Positions 1-8,149 are shown, counted from the stretch's first letter. The stretch is 44,670 nucleotides of DNA from Deinococcales bacterium (GCA_013298595.1 JAAFIG010000026.1:1-44670); one strand, 5' to 3'. Program-made: numbers and translations. The notes: generated by a model from the sequence alone, not told the origin.

Positions 1-31
1 CAACGGGGGCATTCTCCTTCGAGCTAAGCAC

Positions 32-44
32 TACACTAACAATC
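32..44 (+). promoter_or_regulatory. -10 box of the first gene
   Basis: TACACT (32-37) lies 7 nt before the ATG at 45; no Shine-Dalgarno is seen, consistent with a leaderless mRNA. Confidence 0.5.
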
Positions 45-647
45 ATGTGGTTGGTTTATGTGTTTTTGTTTTTCTCGAGTTTAGCCTTTGCGGGCAATTC
101 AGCAGGTGATAACCCAGCTGCCATGCCAGATTTACCACCTATGGTTCCAGGCTCAAGTGTGTCTGAACAAAAAACGCCTTTAGACCCTGGAGTGCAACGC
201 CAAGGGATCCTTGAATTTGAATTTGACCCAGATGGTGGTGCATTCATAGCTCGAGTTTCGGATGCCAATGGTACTCAACCACTGCTGGCGGATGCACTCG
301 AGTTAGACGCAATTGATGATACTGGTAAAATGGTTAGTCTCAAAGCCGATAAGCTCGAGAAAAACGTTTTCAGAGCAACACTCAATTTAGCCGAAGGCGA
401 ACATAACTTAATTGCTCGAGTCAAACGTGGTGAGAAAGTTTTGGATGGACAATTTATGCTTGGTGTTGGTAAAGCAGTCACAGAAGGGCGTTTTGCGCTT
501 GTGCCACCGAATCCAGAAGTTGGGCGTTTAAGCTGGCTGATTGCCGCACTGATTGGTGTACCCTTGTTTTTAGGTTTGTTGATTGGTTTATTTGTTATTG
601 TGCAAAAAATCATCAATCCACAATCGGTTAATTCAACTGCCGTTTAA
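45..647 (+). CDS. secreted/membrane-anchored protein of unknown function
   Basis: I do not recognise this 200-residue protein. It starts with a short signal peptide (hydrophobic stretch WLVYVFLFFSSLAFA, cleavage likely after AFA), followed by a Pro-rich linker (about residues 20-50), a probable beta-sandwich region (about 55-145, ending near GQFMLGVG) and one C-terminal membrane helix (about 163-190, LSWLIAALIGVPLFLGLLIG). This predicts an extracytoplasmic domain held by a C-terminal anchor, with only a short cytoplasmic tail. The ATG at 45 lies 7 nt behind a TACACT -10 box and has no Shine-Dalgarno, so it is probably translated from a leaderless mRNA. Its last 20 nt overlap the convergent Nudix gene. 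A YtkA/CopC-like fold is possible but not supported by any motif I can point to. Confidence 0.7.
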   Translation: MWLVYVFLFFSSLAFAGNSAGDNPAAMPDLPPMVPGSSVSEQKTPLDPGVQRQGILEFEFDPDGGAFIARVSDANGTQPLLADALELDAIDDTGKMVSLKADKLEKNVFRATLNLAEGEHNLIARVKRGEKVLDGQFMLGVGKAVTEGRFALVPPNPEVGRLSWLIAALIGVPLFLGLLIGLFVIVQKIINPQSVNSTAV

Positions 648-1227
648 GCCATACAGCATGGGCATCTCGAGCGTGGGATTCCATTGCCGAGTGCCAAATC
701 GGAACTTCTTCAATATTCCAGTATTGCAAGCCTAAATCCTCATGCGAACGGGTCAGAATTCCACCAATCACTTCGCATAAATAAACTGTACTCACCAGTG
801 TATATAAGCCGTATTCTGCATTTGGAAACCGAGTGTAAACTTTAACCAACTCGAGAATTTGTATATCTAAACCACTTTCTTCTTTAGCTTCGCGGATTGC
901 GCCTTGCTCAGGTGATTCGCCCGCCTCGACAAGTCCACAAGGCATACACCATTTTTCATTATCCGTGCGTTTTAGCAATAATATCCTGCCACTTGAGTCA
1001 AAAATAGCTGCGTCTGAACCAAGAACAGGAGAAACTCCAAGTTTCCCTAAATCCTTTTTTAAATTAGCCCGAACTTTGGGTGCTGGTATCTCGAGGGTAT
1101 GCCCATAATACTCGGTTGTTAGCTCGAGCAACTGCTCGTAACGCTGACGATCATAAATATCTTTGGTGTAGTACAAACCGAGTTTGGCAATTGACTGAAG
1201 TTTCTCGAGGAGTGCAAAAATGTCCAT
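628..1227 (-). CDS. Nudix hydrolase, ADP-ribose pyrophosphatase-like
   Basis: A 199-residue Nudix hydrolase. The C-terminal half carries a complete Nudix box, G-x5-E-x7-REAKEESGL (starting GLVEAGESPEQG), which binds the divalent metal used to hydrolyse nucleoside-diphosphate-X substrates. The N-terminal helical part (MDIFALLEKLQSIAKLGL...YDRQRYEQLLELTTEYY) matches the extra N-terminal domain of the COG1051-type ADP-ribose pyrophosphatases. I place the start at the ATG at 1227, not the longer TTG-initiated frame from 1293: this fits the family N-terminus, and a TAAAAT -10 box sits 7 nt upstream, giving a leaderless start. The substrate (ADP-ribose versus another X-linked nucleoside diphosphate) cannot be read from the sequence. 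The gene is convergent with, and overlaps, the end of the upstream membrane-protein gene. Confidence 0.88.
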   Translation of the reverse strand: MDIFALLEKLQSIAKLGLYYTKDIYDRQRYEQLLELTTEYYGHTLEIPAPKVRANLKKDLGKLGVSPVLGSDAAIFDSSGRILLLKRTDNEKWCMPCGLVEAGESPEQGAIREAKEESGLDIQILELVKVYTRFPNAEYGLYTLVSTVYLCEVIGGILTRSHEDLGLQYWNIEEVPIWHSAMESHARDAHAVWLKRQLN

Positions 1228-1240
1228 GCGGGCAATTTTA
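1228..1240 (-). promoter_or_regulatory. -10 box of the Nudix gene
   Basis: TAAAAT on the minus strand (1235-1240), 7 nt before the ATG at 1227. It supports the shorter start over the TTG at 1293. Confidence 0.5.
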
Positions 1241-1331
1241 TCAATAAATAATAGCTCGGTAACTTGCTTACCATAAACTATAGCTACAGCCAATCCTGCT
1301 GTTAGATAAGTGTATTAGGTTATGAAAGCAA

Positions 1332-1856
1332 TTAAATTCCTAAACTTGTTTTGCTAAACAGTGGCGCACCAACAAAACCGGCAGCAGCAATATTTTCTTG
1401 TGCACCTTGTTCACGGTTGACCACGTACACAATACGTTCGACAGTTGCCCCTAGTTCTGTTAATAAATGGGCAGCTCGAATGGCTTGCCCTGCGGTTGTG
1501 AGGACATCTTCAATCAAGGCGACTTTGGCATTTTCGGGTAGCACACCTTCAATTAATTTGGCTGTGCCGTACTCTTTTGCGCCTTTACGAACAATCACAA
1601 ACGGTAAACCCGTCTCGAGGGCTACAGCTGTGGCGAGTGGCACAGCTCCTAGCTCTACGCCTGCTAAACAAGTCAGACCTTCGGGGAGTAAACCTGCTAA
1701 GCCAATGGCGATGTCACGCAGTAATTTTGGTTCGGTTGAGAACCGATATTTATCCATGTAGTACTTGCTGCGTTGTCCACTCGAGAGCAGAAAGTCTCCT
1801 TCTAGGTAGGCAGCTTTGACTAGGCGTTGTCCGACTTCTGATGCGTTAAATGGCAT
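1332..1856 (-). CDS. pyrE: orotate phosphoribosyltransferase
   Basis: A 174-residue orotate phosphoribosyltransferase, which converts orotate plus PRPP to OMP in de novo pyrimidine synthesis, in the cytoplasm. The PRPP-binding signature is present near the middle (VALIEDVLTTAGQAIRAA), preceded by the substrate-loop region FVIVRKGAKEYGTAKLIEG and the N-terminal FLLSSGQRSKYYMDKYRF typical of PyrE. Length is slightly short for the family but complete. The ATG at 1856 follows a TAGTAT box by 6 nt (leaderless start). The gene diverges from the cox operon across a short spacer that contains a 14-bp direct repeat overlapping this promoter. No other pyrimidine genes are adjacent. Confidence 0.95.
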   Translation of the reverse strand: MPFNASEVGQRLVKAAYLEGDFLLSSGQRSKYYMDKYRFSTEPKLLRDIAIGLAGLLPEGLTCLAGVELGAVPLATAVALETGLPFVIVRKGAKEYGTAKLIEGVLPENAKVALIEDVLTTAGQAIRAAHLLTELGATVERIVYVVNREQGAQENIAAAGFVGAPLFSKTSLGI

Positions 1857-1925
1857 GGCTACATACTACCGCGTATGGCAGGACTACATACTACCGCATC
1901 TCGAGCTTGTGCTACACTTAGACCC
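1855..1925. promoter_or_regulatory. divergent pyrE / coxG promoter region with 14-bp direct repeat
   Basis: The 14-mer ctacatactaccgc occurs at 1859-1872 and again at 1884-1897 (25-bp period). Read on the minus strand the first copy carries the TAGTAT -10 box of pyrE (1863-1868); the second copy offers the same box one period upstream. On the plus strand TACACT (1913-1918) is a candidate -10 for coxG, giving a leader of about 50 nt. The repeat may be a duplicated promoter or an operator. Confidence 0.5.
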
Positions 1926-1974
1926 GATTCAAACAATTTAATCAGAGCATTTTTGTTGCTCAAGGAGGCTTTCG

Positions 1975-2418
1975 TTGCAACTCGAGGGATTCAACATTAT
2001 TCATGCGACACCAGAGCAGGTTTTTGTTGCGCTACAAAGTCCAGATATGCTGGCGAAGTGTGTCCCAGGAGTCAAAAAACTCGAAGTTGAATCTGAAGGT
2101 GTGTTTAAAACTACGCTGGAAGTTTCGGTTGGACCTGTCAAAGGTTCTTTTTCGGGTAAGGTCAGTGTTTTAGATGCTGTGCTGAATACGTCATTAACCC
2201 TCAAAGTCGAAATGCGAGCACCTGTTGGCATTGCCAGTGCGATTGGGAAAATTATTCTCGAGCCTCAAGATGCTGCTACTAAAGTGCATTGGTCTGGCGA
2301 ACCACAATTGGGCGGCATGATTGCCAGTGTTGGTGCACGTTTAATTGGTGGTGTTGCTAAAGCCCAAGCTGATATTTTTTTTACCAAACTTGAACAGGAA
2401 TTAACCAGTAAGGCTTAG
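1975..2418 (+). CDS. coxG: CO dehydrogenase subunit G-like protein (SRPBCC fold)
   Basis: A 147-residue CoxG-family protein of the SRPBCC/START-like fold. Family hallmarks are the N-terminal LEGFNIIHATPEQVFVALQSPDMLAKCVPGV and the repeated GSFSGKVSV...EPQLGGMIASVGARLIGG segments. In Oligotropha-type systems CoxG is thought to anchor the enzyme to the membrane and, in recent mycobacterial work, to carry menaquinone to the CO/H2-oxidising complexes; here that is inferred from family only. It begins at a TTG at 1975 preceded by a strong AAGGAGG (1962-1968), which decides the start. It is the first gene of the coxG-S-L-M operon; the 107-bp gap to coxS contains an orphan GGAGG near 2451 with no start codon behind it. 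Confidence 0.88.
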   Translation: MQLEGFNIIHATPEQVFVALQSPDMLAKCVPGVKKLEVESEGVFKTTLEVSVGPVKGSFSGKVSVLDAVLNTSLTLKVEMRAPVGIASAIGKIILEPQDAATKVHWSGEPQLGGMIASVGARLIGGVAKAQADIFFTKLEQELTSKA

Positions 2419-2525
2419 TTTTTTATTTAATTGGAGGTGCAAATTCAAAATTTATTTTGCTCGAGATTGATTGATCCTAATAAGTGGCTAGAAACTAACA
2501 GCTAGAAGCTCAAAAGGAGATTCTT

Positions 2526-3023
2526 ATGGCAGACAAAGTTCCAATCACCCTGACTGTAAATGGTACCAAGCACTCTGTTCATGTTGAACCGCGCACACTT
2601 CTGGTTCAGTTTTTACGCGAGCATTTAAGTTTAACAGGCACCCATGTGGGTTGCGACACCAGTCAATGTGGTGCTTGTACAGTGCATCTGGATGGTATGG
2701 CAGTTAAGTCCTGCACCATGTTTGCTGTGCAAGCCGATGGCTCGAGTGTCACAACAATAGAAGGTATTGGTGAAATCGGGCATTTGCATCCATTGCAACA
2801 AGGTTTCTGGGAAATGCACGGTTTGCAGTGCGGTTTTTGTACACCAGGAATGATTATGAGTGCAGCTGATTTATTGCAGCACAACGCAAAGCCATCAGAA
2901 GCCGAAATTCGGCATGCACTTGAGGGTAATTTTTGTCGTTGCACGGGTTATCACAATATTGTCCGCGCAGTGCAACATGCCTCAGGTCAGATACAAAACC
3001 AAGCGCAAGCAGCGGATGATTAA
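2526..3023 (+). CDS. coxS: aerobic CO dehydrogenase-type small subunit, [2Fe-2S]
   Basis: A 165-residue iron-sulfur subunit of a molybdenum hydroxylase. The N-terminal half is a plant-type ferredoxin domain with [16 protein letters not shown] followed by a fourth Cys (KSCTM); the C-terminal half is the [2Fe-2S] helical domain with CGFCTPGM and [12 protein letters not shown]. All eight cluster cysteines are present. It would pass electrons from the molybdopterin site of CoxL to the FAD of CoxM. The start ATG follows AAAAGGAG. It lies between coxG and coxL; the coxS-coxL gap (151 bp) contains no gene I can support. The family also includes xanthine dehydrogenase and nicotine dehydrogenase small subunits; assignment to the CO dehydrogenase group rests on the neighbours. 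Confidence 0.93.
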   Translation: MADKVPITLTVNGTKHSVHVEPRTLLVQFLREHLSLTGTHVGCDTSQCGACTVHLDGMAVKSCTMFAVQADGSSVTTIEGIGEIGHLHPLQQGFWEMHGLQCGFCTPGMIMSAADLLQHNAKPSEAEIRHALEGNFCRCTGYHNIVRAVQHASGQIQNQAQAADD

Positions 3024-3174
3024 ACGGGACGGTCTATCAATGCAACAAACTGTATTAATGAATCGTACTTAAACGCCCGTAGAATTCCAGCTAAGTTGCG
3101 TTCCTCGAGCATAGAAAATTGCAAAATAAATCGGCTCGAGTTTGCATTGTTGCGCGGTACAAAGAGAGGTTGTT

Positions 3175-5544
3175 ATGGCAGAAAAAATGTTTGGTAAAGC
3201 CCTAAAGCGAGTCGAAGACCCGCGCTTTATCACAGGTACAGGCAATTACACCGATGATATTGCGGTTCATGGCATGGTTCATGCCGCGATGGTACGAAGC
3301 CCGTATCCGCATGCAAAAATTAAAAGTATTGACTCGAGTGCAGCTTTAGCTTTACCTGGTGTAATTGCAATTTTGACAGGTAAAGATTTGGTTGGTGCTG
3401 GTATTAACCCAATTCCTACAGGTTGGTTGCTGCCAGACCTAAAAATTTCGGCACATCATGCGATTCAACCCGAAGAAGTCAACCATGTCGGTGATATTGT
3501 TGCAGCCATAATTGCCGAAACTCGAGCCATTGCCGAAGATGCAGTTGCCCTTGTAGATGTGGATTACGATGTGCTCGAGAGCGTGTCGCTCGGCAGTACT
3601 GCGTTGGCAGCAGGTGCAGTGCAAGTGCATCCTGAAGCACCTGGTAACTTAGCATTTGATTGGACAATTGGCGATGCCGCTGCTACCGATGCCGAATTTG
3701 CCAAAGCCGATAAAATTGTTAAACTCGAGCTTCGCAATCATCGGTTAGTGCCTAATGCCATCGAACCTCGAGCCAGTTTAGCTGAATATAAGCGAGCTGG
3801 TGACGAGTACACTTTACACACGACCAGTCAGAATCCGCACATTCATCGGGTGATGATTGGTGCTTTTGTCATGGGTATACCAGAACATAAACTGCGGATT
3901 GTCAGCCCAGATGTCGGTGGTGGATTTGGTAGCAAAATTTTTCAATATCCCGAAGAAGTGATTGTGTTGTTTGCAGCGAAGAAAGTGAATCGTCCTGTCA
4001 AATGGACGGCGCGTCGTTCAGAATCTTTTGTTTCTGATGCTCATGGGCGCGATCATGAAACTGTTGCTGAAGCCGCTGTGATGAACGATGGTACCTTACT
4101 GGCTTTACGAGTCAATACTATTGCTAATTTGGGTGCATATCTGACTACCTTTGCTCCTGCTGTGCCAACGTATTTATATGGAACGCTGTTAAACGGAACA
4201 TACAAATGGAAAGCTATTCATGCCCATGTACGAGGTGTTTACACGAATACAGTTGGTGTAGACGCGTACCGTGGTGCAGGACGACCAGAGGCGACGTATG
4301 TTGTCGAACGCATTGTCAGTACTGTTGCTCGAGAACTTGGTATGGATCCTGTTGATATTCGTCGTAAAAACTTTATTCAACCGTCTGAATTCCCATATCA
4401 AACACCTGTTGCTTTGCAATACGATAGCGGTAATTACGAACCTGCTATGGACATGGCACTCGAGAAACTTGGTTACAAAGCCTTGCGTGCCAAACAAGCC
4501 GAGATGCGAAAACAAGGCAAATATATTGGCATTGGTGTTTGTACGTACCTTGAGGCGTGCGGTTTAGCCCCGAGCGCATTGGTCGGTTCATTGGGTGCAC
4601 AAGCTGGTCAATGGGAGAGCGCGTTGGTGCGAGTCGCTGCCACAGGTGTTGTTGAAGTGCTGACAGGCAGCCACAGCCACGGGCAAGGTCACGAAACAGC
4701 CTTTGCCCAAGTCGTTGCCGATGAGTTACAAGTTCCAGTTGAACATGTTGTCTTGGTTCATGGCGACACTGCCCGATTACCGCATGGTTGGGGTAGTTAT
4801 GGCTCGAGAAGTGCACCTGTTGGTCTAAGTGCAATCACTATGGCATGTCGCAAAATTACGGATAAAGCCAAGAAAATCGCTGCTCATTTACTCGAGGCTT
4901 CAGTCGAAGATATGGAACATGTGGATGGCAAATACCAAGTCAAAGGTGTTCCTGAACGGAGCAAATCCTTTTTTGAAGTGGCTTTGATGGCACATCTTGC
5001 CCATAATTACCCAGCTGATCTCGAACCAGGTCTCGAGGCAACCCATTTCTACGATCCTAAAAACTTTGTCTACCCATTTGGTACGCACTTAGCTGTAGTC
5101 GAAGTGGATGCTGATACGGGTCGAACCAAGTTAATACGCTATGTTTGTGTAGACGACTGCGGACCAATTGTGAACCCACTGATTGTTGAAGGACAAGTTC
5201 ATGGGGGTGTCGCCCAAGGTATGGGACAAGCTTTGCTCGAGAACACAGTTTACGATGCCAGTGGACAACTTGTGAGCGGTTCGTACCTCGAGTACACCAT
5301 GCCTCGAGCTGATGATATGGTGCAACTCGAGATTGGGCATACAGTTACACCTAGTCCGCACAATCCACTTGGCTTAAAAGGCATTGGCGAAGCAGGTACG
5401 ATTGCTAGTACCGCTGCGGTTGCTAATGCAGTCATTGATGCCCTCGAGCCATTTGGGGTTAGGCACATGGATATGCCATTTACCTCAGAAAAAGTTTGGC
5501 AAGTTATTCACGCTTCACAATTAGCCCAAGCTGCCGACGATTAA
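3175..5544 (+). CDS. coxL: form II aerobic CO dehydrogenase-like large subunit (molybdopterin)
   Basis: A 789-residue molybdopterin-binding catalytic subunit of the xanthine oxidase family. It shows GGGFGSK (molybdopterin contacts), the active-site loop AYRGAGRPEA, and the C-terminal catalytic Glu in KGIGEAGTIAS. True form I CO dehydrogenases carry AYRCSFR with the copper-binding Cys; AYRGAGR is the form II signature, and the S-L-M gene order also fits form II. Carbon monoxide oxidation by form II enzymes is doubtful, so the substrate may be another aldehyde or heterocycle. I use the ATG at 3175 (MAEKMFGKALKRVED), preceded by AGAGAGG, not the upstream in-frame ATG at 3142. It is followed at once by a terminator-like hairpin. 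No coxD/E/F maturation genes are seen in this window. Confidence 0.92.
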   Translation: MAEKMFGKALKRVEDPRFITGTGNYTDDIAVHGMVHAAMVRSPYPHAKIKSIDSSAALALPGVIAILTGKDLVGAGINPIPTGWLLPDLKISAHHAIQPEEVNHVGDIVAAIIAETRAIAEDAVALVDVDYDVLESVSLGSTALAAGAVQVHPEAPGNLAFDWTIGDAAATDAEFAKADKIVKLELRNHRLVPNAIEPRASLAEYKRAGDEYTLHTTSQNPHIHRVMIGAFVMGIPEHKLRIVSPDVGGGFGSKIFQYPEEVIVLFAAKKVNRPVKWTARRSESFVSDAHGRDHETVAEAAVMNDGTLLALRVNTIANLGAYLTTFAPAVPTYLYGTLLNGTYKWKAIHAHVRGVYTNTVGVDAYRGAGRPEATYVVERIVSTVARELGMDPVDIRRKNFIQPSEFPYQTPVALQYDSGNYEPAMDMALEKLGYKALRAKQAEMRKQGKYIGIGVCTYLEACGLAPSALVGSLGAQAGQWESALVRVAATGVVEVLTGSHSHGQGHETAFAQVVADELQVPVEHVVLVHGDTARLPHGWGSYGSRSAPVGLSAITMACRKITDKAKKIAAHLLEASVEDMEHVDGKYQVKGVPERSKSFFEVALMAHLAHNYPADLEPGLEATHFYDPKNFVYPFGTHLAVVEVDADTGRTKLIRYVCVDDCGPIVNPLIVEGQVHGGVAQGMGQALLENTVYDASGQLVSGSYLEYTMPRADDMVQLEIGHTVTPSPHNPLGLKGIGEAGTIASTAAVANAVIDALEPFGVRHMDMPFTSEKVWQVIHASQLAQAADD

Positions 5545-5576
5545 CCGTAGTGGCAAGGTGTGCCTTGCCTTTTCTA
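5545..5576 (+). terminator. hairpin with T-run after coxL; also a member of the CCGTAG palindrome family
   Basis: Directly after the coxL stop, GGCAAGG (5552-5558) and CCTTGCC (5563-5569) form a 7-bp stem with a TGTG loop, followed by TTTTCT. This has the form of an intrinsic terminator and would reduce read-through into coxM. The leading CCGTAG ties it to similar palindromes at 5600-5629, 6434-6458 and 27959-27984. Confidence 0.6.
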
Positions 5577-5599
5577 GCAGATGGAACTTGTATTTTGTT

Positions 5600-5629
5600 A
5601 AAGCAGGCGACCACAAGGGTCGCCCCTAC
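5600..5629 (-). repeat. interspersed palindrome of the CCGTAG/GGCG family (inverted copy)
   Basis: GGCGACC (5606-5612) and GGTCGCC (5618-5624) form a hairpin, followed by the inverted end CCTACG. It is a reversed relative of the copies after coxL, coxM and livF and lies in the coxL-coxM spacer just upstream of the coxM ribosome-binding site. Confidence 0.55.
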
Positions 5630-5643
5630 GAAAAAGGGGATTC

Positions 5644-6432
5644 ATGTACACAGCCGAATTTGATTATAAGAAAGTCTCGAGTGTCGCTGATGCTTTGGCT
5701 GCTTTAAAGGCGCATCCTGATGCAAAATTATTAGCTGGTGGTCATAGTTTAATTCCAACCATGAAATTGCGTCTAGCTTCGCCGAGTGCCTTAATTGATG
5801 TCTCGAGTATTCCTGGTTTGAAGGGAATTCGTCTTGAAGGTGATGTGATTGTTATCGGTGCAATGACTACGCATCGGGATATTGAACACTCGAGTTTGCT
5901 TAAAGATAAGTGCCCGATTTTGCCTGAGCAAGCAGCCTTAATTGGAGATCCAATGGTTCGCAATAAAGGAACAATTGGTGGTTCATTGGCACATGCTGAC
6001 CCTGCTGCTGATTATCCTGCTTCGATGTTGGCGTTGGGTGCCAAAATGAAGATCGAGTCCAGCAGCGGTGCTCGAGTGGTTACAGCGGATGATTTCTTTG
6101 TTGGTATGTTCCAAACAGCGGTTGCTGAGGGTGAAATGCTGACTGAAATTCATATTCCAGCCAATACCAAAAGCAGTGCTTACGAGAAATTCGCTCATCC
6201 TGCTAGTCGTTATGCCATTGTTGGCGTGGCTGTGGTCAAACATGCCGATGGTACAACTCGAGCTGCTTTAACAGGGGCTGGTGCCAGTGCTGTGCGGCTG
6301 CCTAAGCTCGAGGCTGGTAGTATCAGTAGTCTGGTGAGTGCAGCGGATTTATTGTCGGATAATTTTGCCAGTGCCGAGTACCGTGCTCATTTAGTGGATG
6401 TGATGGCAAAGAAAGCCTTGGCTCGGGTCTAA
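5644..6432 (+). CDS. coxM: aerobic CO dehydrogenase-type medium subunit, FAD-binding
   Basis: A 262-residue FAD subunit of the molybdenum hydroxylase. FAD-binding motifs AGGHSLIP (about residues 31-38) and TIGGSLAHADPAADYPA (about 107-123) are intact; the C-terminal CO dehydrogenase flavoprotein domain follows. It accepts electrons from CoxS and passes them to the respiratory chain. The protein is somewhat shorter than typical CoxM (about 285 residues) at the C-terminus but shows no break. ATG at 5644 follows AAGGGGATTC. It is the last gene of the operon, closed by a palindrome and a strong bidirectional terminator shared with the convergent helicase gene. Confidence 0.92.
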   Translation: MYTAEFDYKKVSSVADALAALKAHPDAKLLAGGHSLIPTMKLRLASPSALIDVSSIPGLKGIRLEGDVIVIGAMTTHRDIEHSSLLKDKCPILPEQAALIGDPMVRNKGTIGGSLAHADPAADYPASMLALGAKMKIESSSGARVVTADDFFVGMFQTAVAEGEMLTEIHIPANTKSSAYEKFAHPASRYAIVGVAVVKHADGTTRAALTGAGASAVRLPKLEAGSISSLVSAADLLSDNFASAEYRAHLVDVMAKKALARV

Positions 6433-6433
6433 A

Positions 6434-6458
6434 CCGTAGCGGCGAGGCATGCCTCGCC
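6434..6458 (+). repeat. interspersed palindrome after coxM
   Basis: CCGTAG followed by the perfect 18-nt palindrome GGCGAGGCATGCCTCGCC (6441-6458), one base after the coxM stop. Near-identical to the copy after livF (27959-27984) and related to the one after coxL (5545-5569). Same orientation relative to the upstream gene in all three cases. Confidence 0.65.
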
Positions 6459-6465
6459 TTGATAT

Positions 6466-6497
6466 AAAAAGTGCGACCGTTGTGGTCGCACTTTTTT
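6466..6497. terminator. bidirectional intrinsic terminator between coxM and the RNA helicase gene
   Basis: GTGCGACC (6471-6478) pairs with GGTCGCAC (6484-6491) around a 5-nt loop, flanked by A5 on the left and T6 on the right, so it reads as an intrinsic terminator on both strands. It lies between the convergent coxM (+) and helicase (-) genes. Confidence 0.85.
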
Positions 6498-6504
6498 CTA
6501 CGTT

Positions 6505-7965
6505 TTATCTGCCGTTGCTGCGTCCGCGTTGTGTAGAACCACGTCCGCGAAATCCTGCTGGTCTCGAGTTTTGACCTTCTGCTCGAGGTGCTTGATTTCT
6601 TAGCGTTGGTGCTGGTCCTCTGGTACTGCTGGGTCTTTCGCTACGCGGTGCGGAATCGGCTCGGGGTGCAAAACTGCTGCGGTTGCCTTCTCGAGGGGCT
6701 GTGTTGTCGCGTGGTGCGTTTCTCGAGTCTGGTCTTGGGCTTCTGGTGTCTTGGCGTGGTGGGGCGCGTCTGGATTGTGGACGGCGGGTTTCGCCGCCTT
6801 GTCTGGAATCGCCTCGGGTGTCAGGCATTTTTTCTGGAATAGCGTTGTAATTAAAGCCTTCAATGCGGTTGCGCGGTAATTGGGTTTGAATGGCTTTTTC
6901 GATGTCACGTAATTGTGATTCTTCTTCGCGGCTGAAAAAGGTTAAAGCTTCGCCTGTTCGTTCAGCTCGAGCGGTGCGTCCAACGCGGTGAATGTAGTCT
7001 TCTGGAATGGCTGGTACATCAAAGTTGATCACGTACTCGAGCGCTTCAACATCGATGCCTCGAGCTGCGATGTCGGTAGCGACTAAGACGCGGTATTTGC
7101 CTGTTTTGAAGCCTTTGAGCGCTTCGGTGCGTTGCCCTTGGCTGCGATTGCCGTGGATACGTTCGGCATTGACTCCGTAATTGGTCAAGTACTTGCAAAC
7201 ACTATTAGCTCGGTGCTTGGTGCGGGTAAAAACAATCACGCTTTGCATGTCGCTTTGTGCCAGAATCTCGAGTAACAAGGCTGGTTTTAAACCTTGAGCA
7301 ATTGGGTAAGCACTTTGGGTTACACCAGCTGCGGGCATGGCTTTGCGTTCAACATTAAAGGTGGCTGGGCGGTTGAGTAAATCTTTTGCCAGTTGCCCAA
7401 TTTGTGGTGGCATGGTTGCCGAGAAAAACAGGGTTTGTTTTGGTTTTGGGATGTGTTGCAAAATGCGTTTGATACTCGGCATAAAGCCCATATCGAGCAT
7501 ACGGTCAGCTTCGTCAAAAACCAAGACCTCGAGACTGCCGAGTTTGGCATAGCCGTTTTGGAAATGGTCGAGCAAGCGTCCTGGTGTGGCAATTAAAATA
7601 TCCACGCCGCGTTCAAAAGCTTGGATTTGTTGTTTCATTGGTACGCCGCCGTAAATCGCTGCGCTTTTAATTGGGGTTAAAGCGCCTAATTGCTGTACCG
7701 ATTCTTGGATTTGCACAGCTAATTCTCGAGTTGGGCAGAGAATTAAAGCTCGAGTTACACCTCTTGAACGGTTTATTAAACGCTCTAAGATTGGGAGTAC
7801 AAAAGCAGCTGTTTTACCGCTGCCCGTCATGGCGCAACCAAGTACATCACGACCTTCTAAGGCTGGTGGTATGGCTTGGGCTTGAATGGCAGTTGGTGTT
7901 TCGTAGCCACTATCAGAGATTGCACGGAGTATGCTTCCGTGCAGCGAAAATTGTTGAAATGACAT
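6505..7965 (-). CDS. DEAD-box ATP-dependent RNA helicase (RhlE-like) with Arg-rich tail
   Basis: A 486-residue DEAD-box RNA helicase that unwinds or remodels RNA in the cytoplasm. Motifs in order: Q-motif region (SDSGYETPTAIQAQAIP), Walker A AMTGSGKTAA, PTRELAVQ, DEADRMLDMGF, SATMP, and HRVGRTARA. The helicase core ends near residue 370; the last ~110 residues are low-complexity, rich in Arg, Pro, Ser and Asn (repeats such as RPDSRNAPRDN, ending RGRGSTQRGRSNGR), as in RGG-type RNA-binding tails of RhlE/CshA-like enzymes. ATG at 7965 follows GAGGAC, which can be hidden in a 5' hairpin (see the separate entry). Cold-shock or ribosome-assembly roles are usual for the family but not shown here. 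Confidence 0.93.
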   Translation of the reverse strand: MSFQQFSLHGSILRAISDSGYETPTAIQAQAIPPALEGRDVLGCAMTGSGKTAAFVLPILERLINRSRGVTRALILCPTRELAVQIQESVQQLGALTPIKSAAIYGGVPMKQQIQAFERGVDILIATPGRLLDHFQNGYAKLGSLEVLVFDEADRMLDMGFMPSIKRILQHIPKPKQTLFFSATMPPQIGQLAKDLLNRPATFNVERKAMPAAGVTQSAYPIAQGLKPALLLEILAQSDMQSVIVFTRTKHRANSVCKYLTNYGVNAERIHGNRSQGQRTEALKGFKTGKYRVLVATDIAARGIDVEALEYVINFDVPAIPEDYIHRVGRTARAERTGEALTFFSREEESQLRDIEKAIQTQLPRNRIEGFNYNAIPEKMPDTRGDSRQGGETRRPQSRRAPPRQDTRSPRPDSRNAPRDNTAPREGNRSSFAPRADSAPRSERPSSTRGPAPTLRNQAPRAEGQNSRPAGFRGRGSTQRGRSNGR

Positions 7966-8060
7966 GTTTTGTCCTCGAGCGCCCTGCCTCTATTTCGGGC
8001 GTGAGGTGGCGTGCAGTGGTAAGTATTATCTGTGCGAGTTTTCGTCCCGATCAAACTGGC
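7966..8060 (-). promoter_or_regulatory. helicase 5' leader with hairpin that can mask the ribosome-binding site
   Basis: On the minus strand CGCCC (RC of 7997-8001) pairs with GGGCG (RC of 7980-7984), and CCTC (RC of 8003-8006) can pair with the GAGG (RC of 7973-7976) that forms the Shine-Dalgarno of the helicase. An alternative partner for CCTC is GAGG inside the loop (RC of 7987-7990), allowing two states. A candidate promoter upstream is GATAAT near 8042 on the minus strand. The 184-bp spacer to the bactofilin gene holds no other gene. Confidence 0.4.
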
Positions 8061-8149
8061 AGCGCAAACTGCTGTTTGCAGCTTGCCAAGATAAGAGTGT
8101 ACACGATTTTGTTGGGTAGGAGGTGGGCAAAATAGCGTAGTTGGGTATT

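Noticed and set aside
6588-6908. Long frames on both strands inside the helicase C-terminus
   Set aside because: They are shadows of the low-complexity Arg/Pro-rich tail of the helicase.
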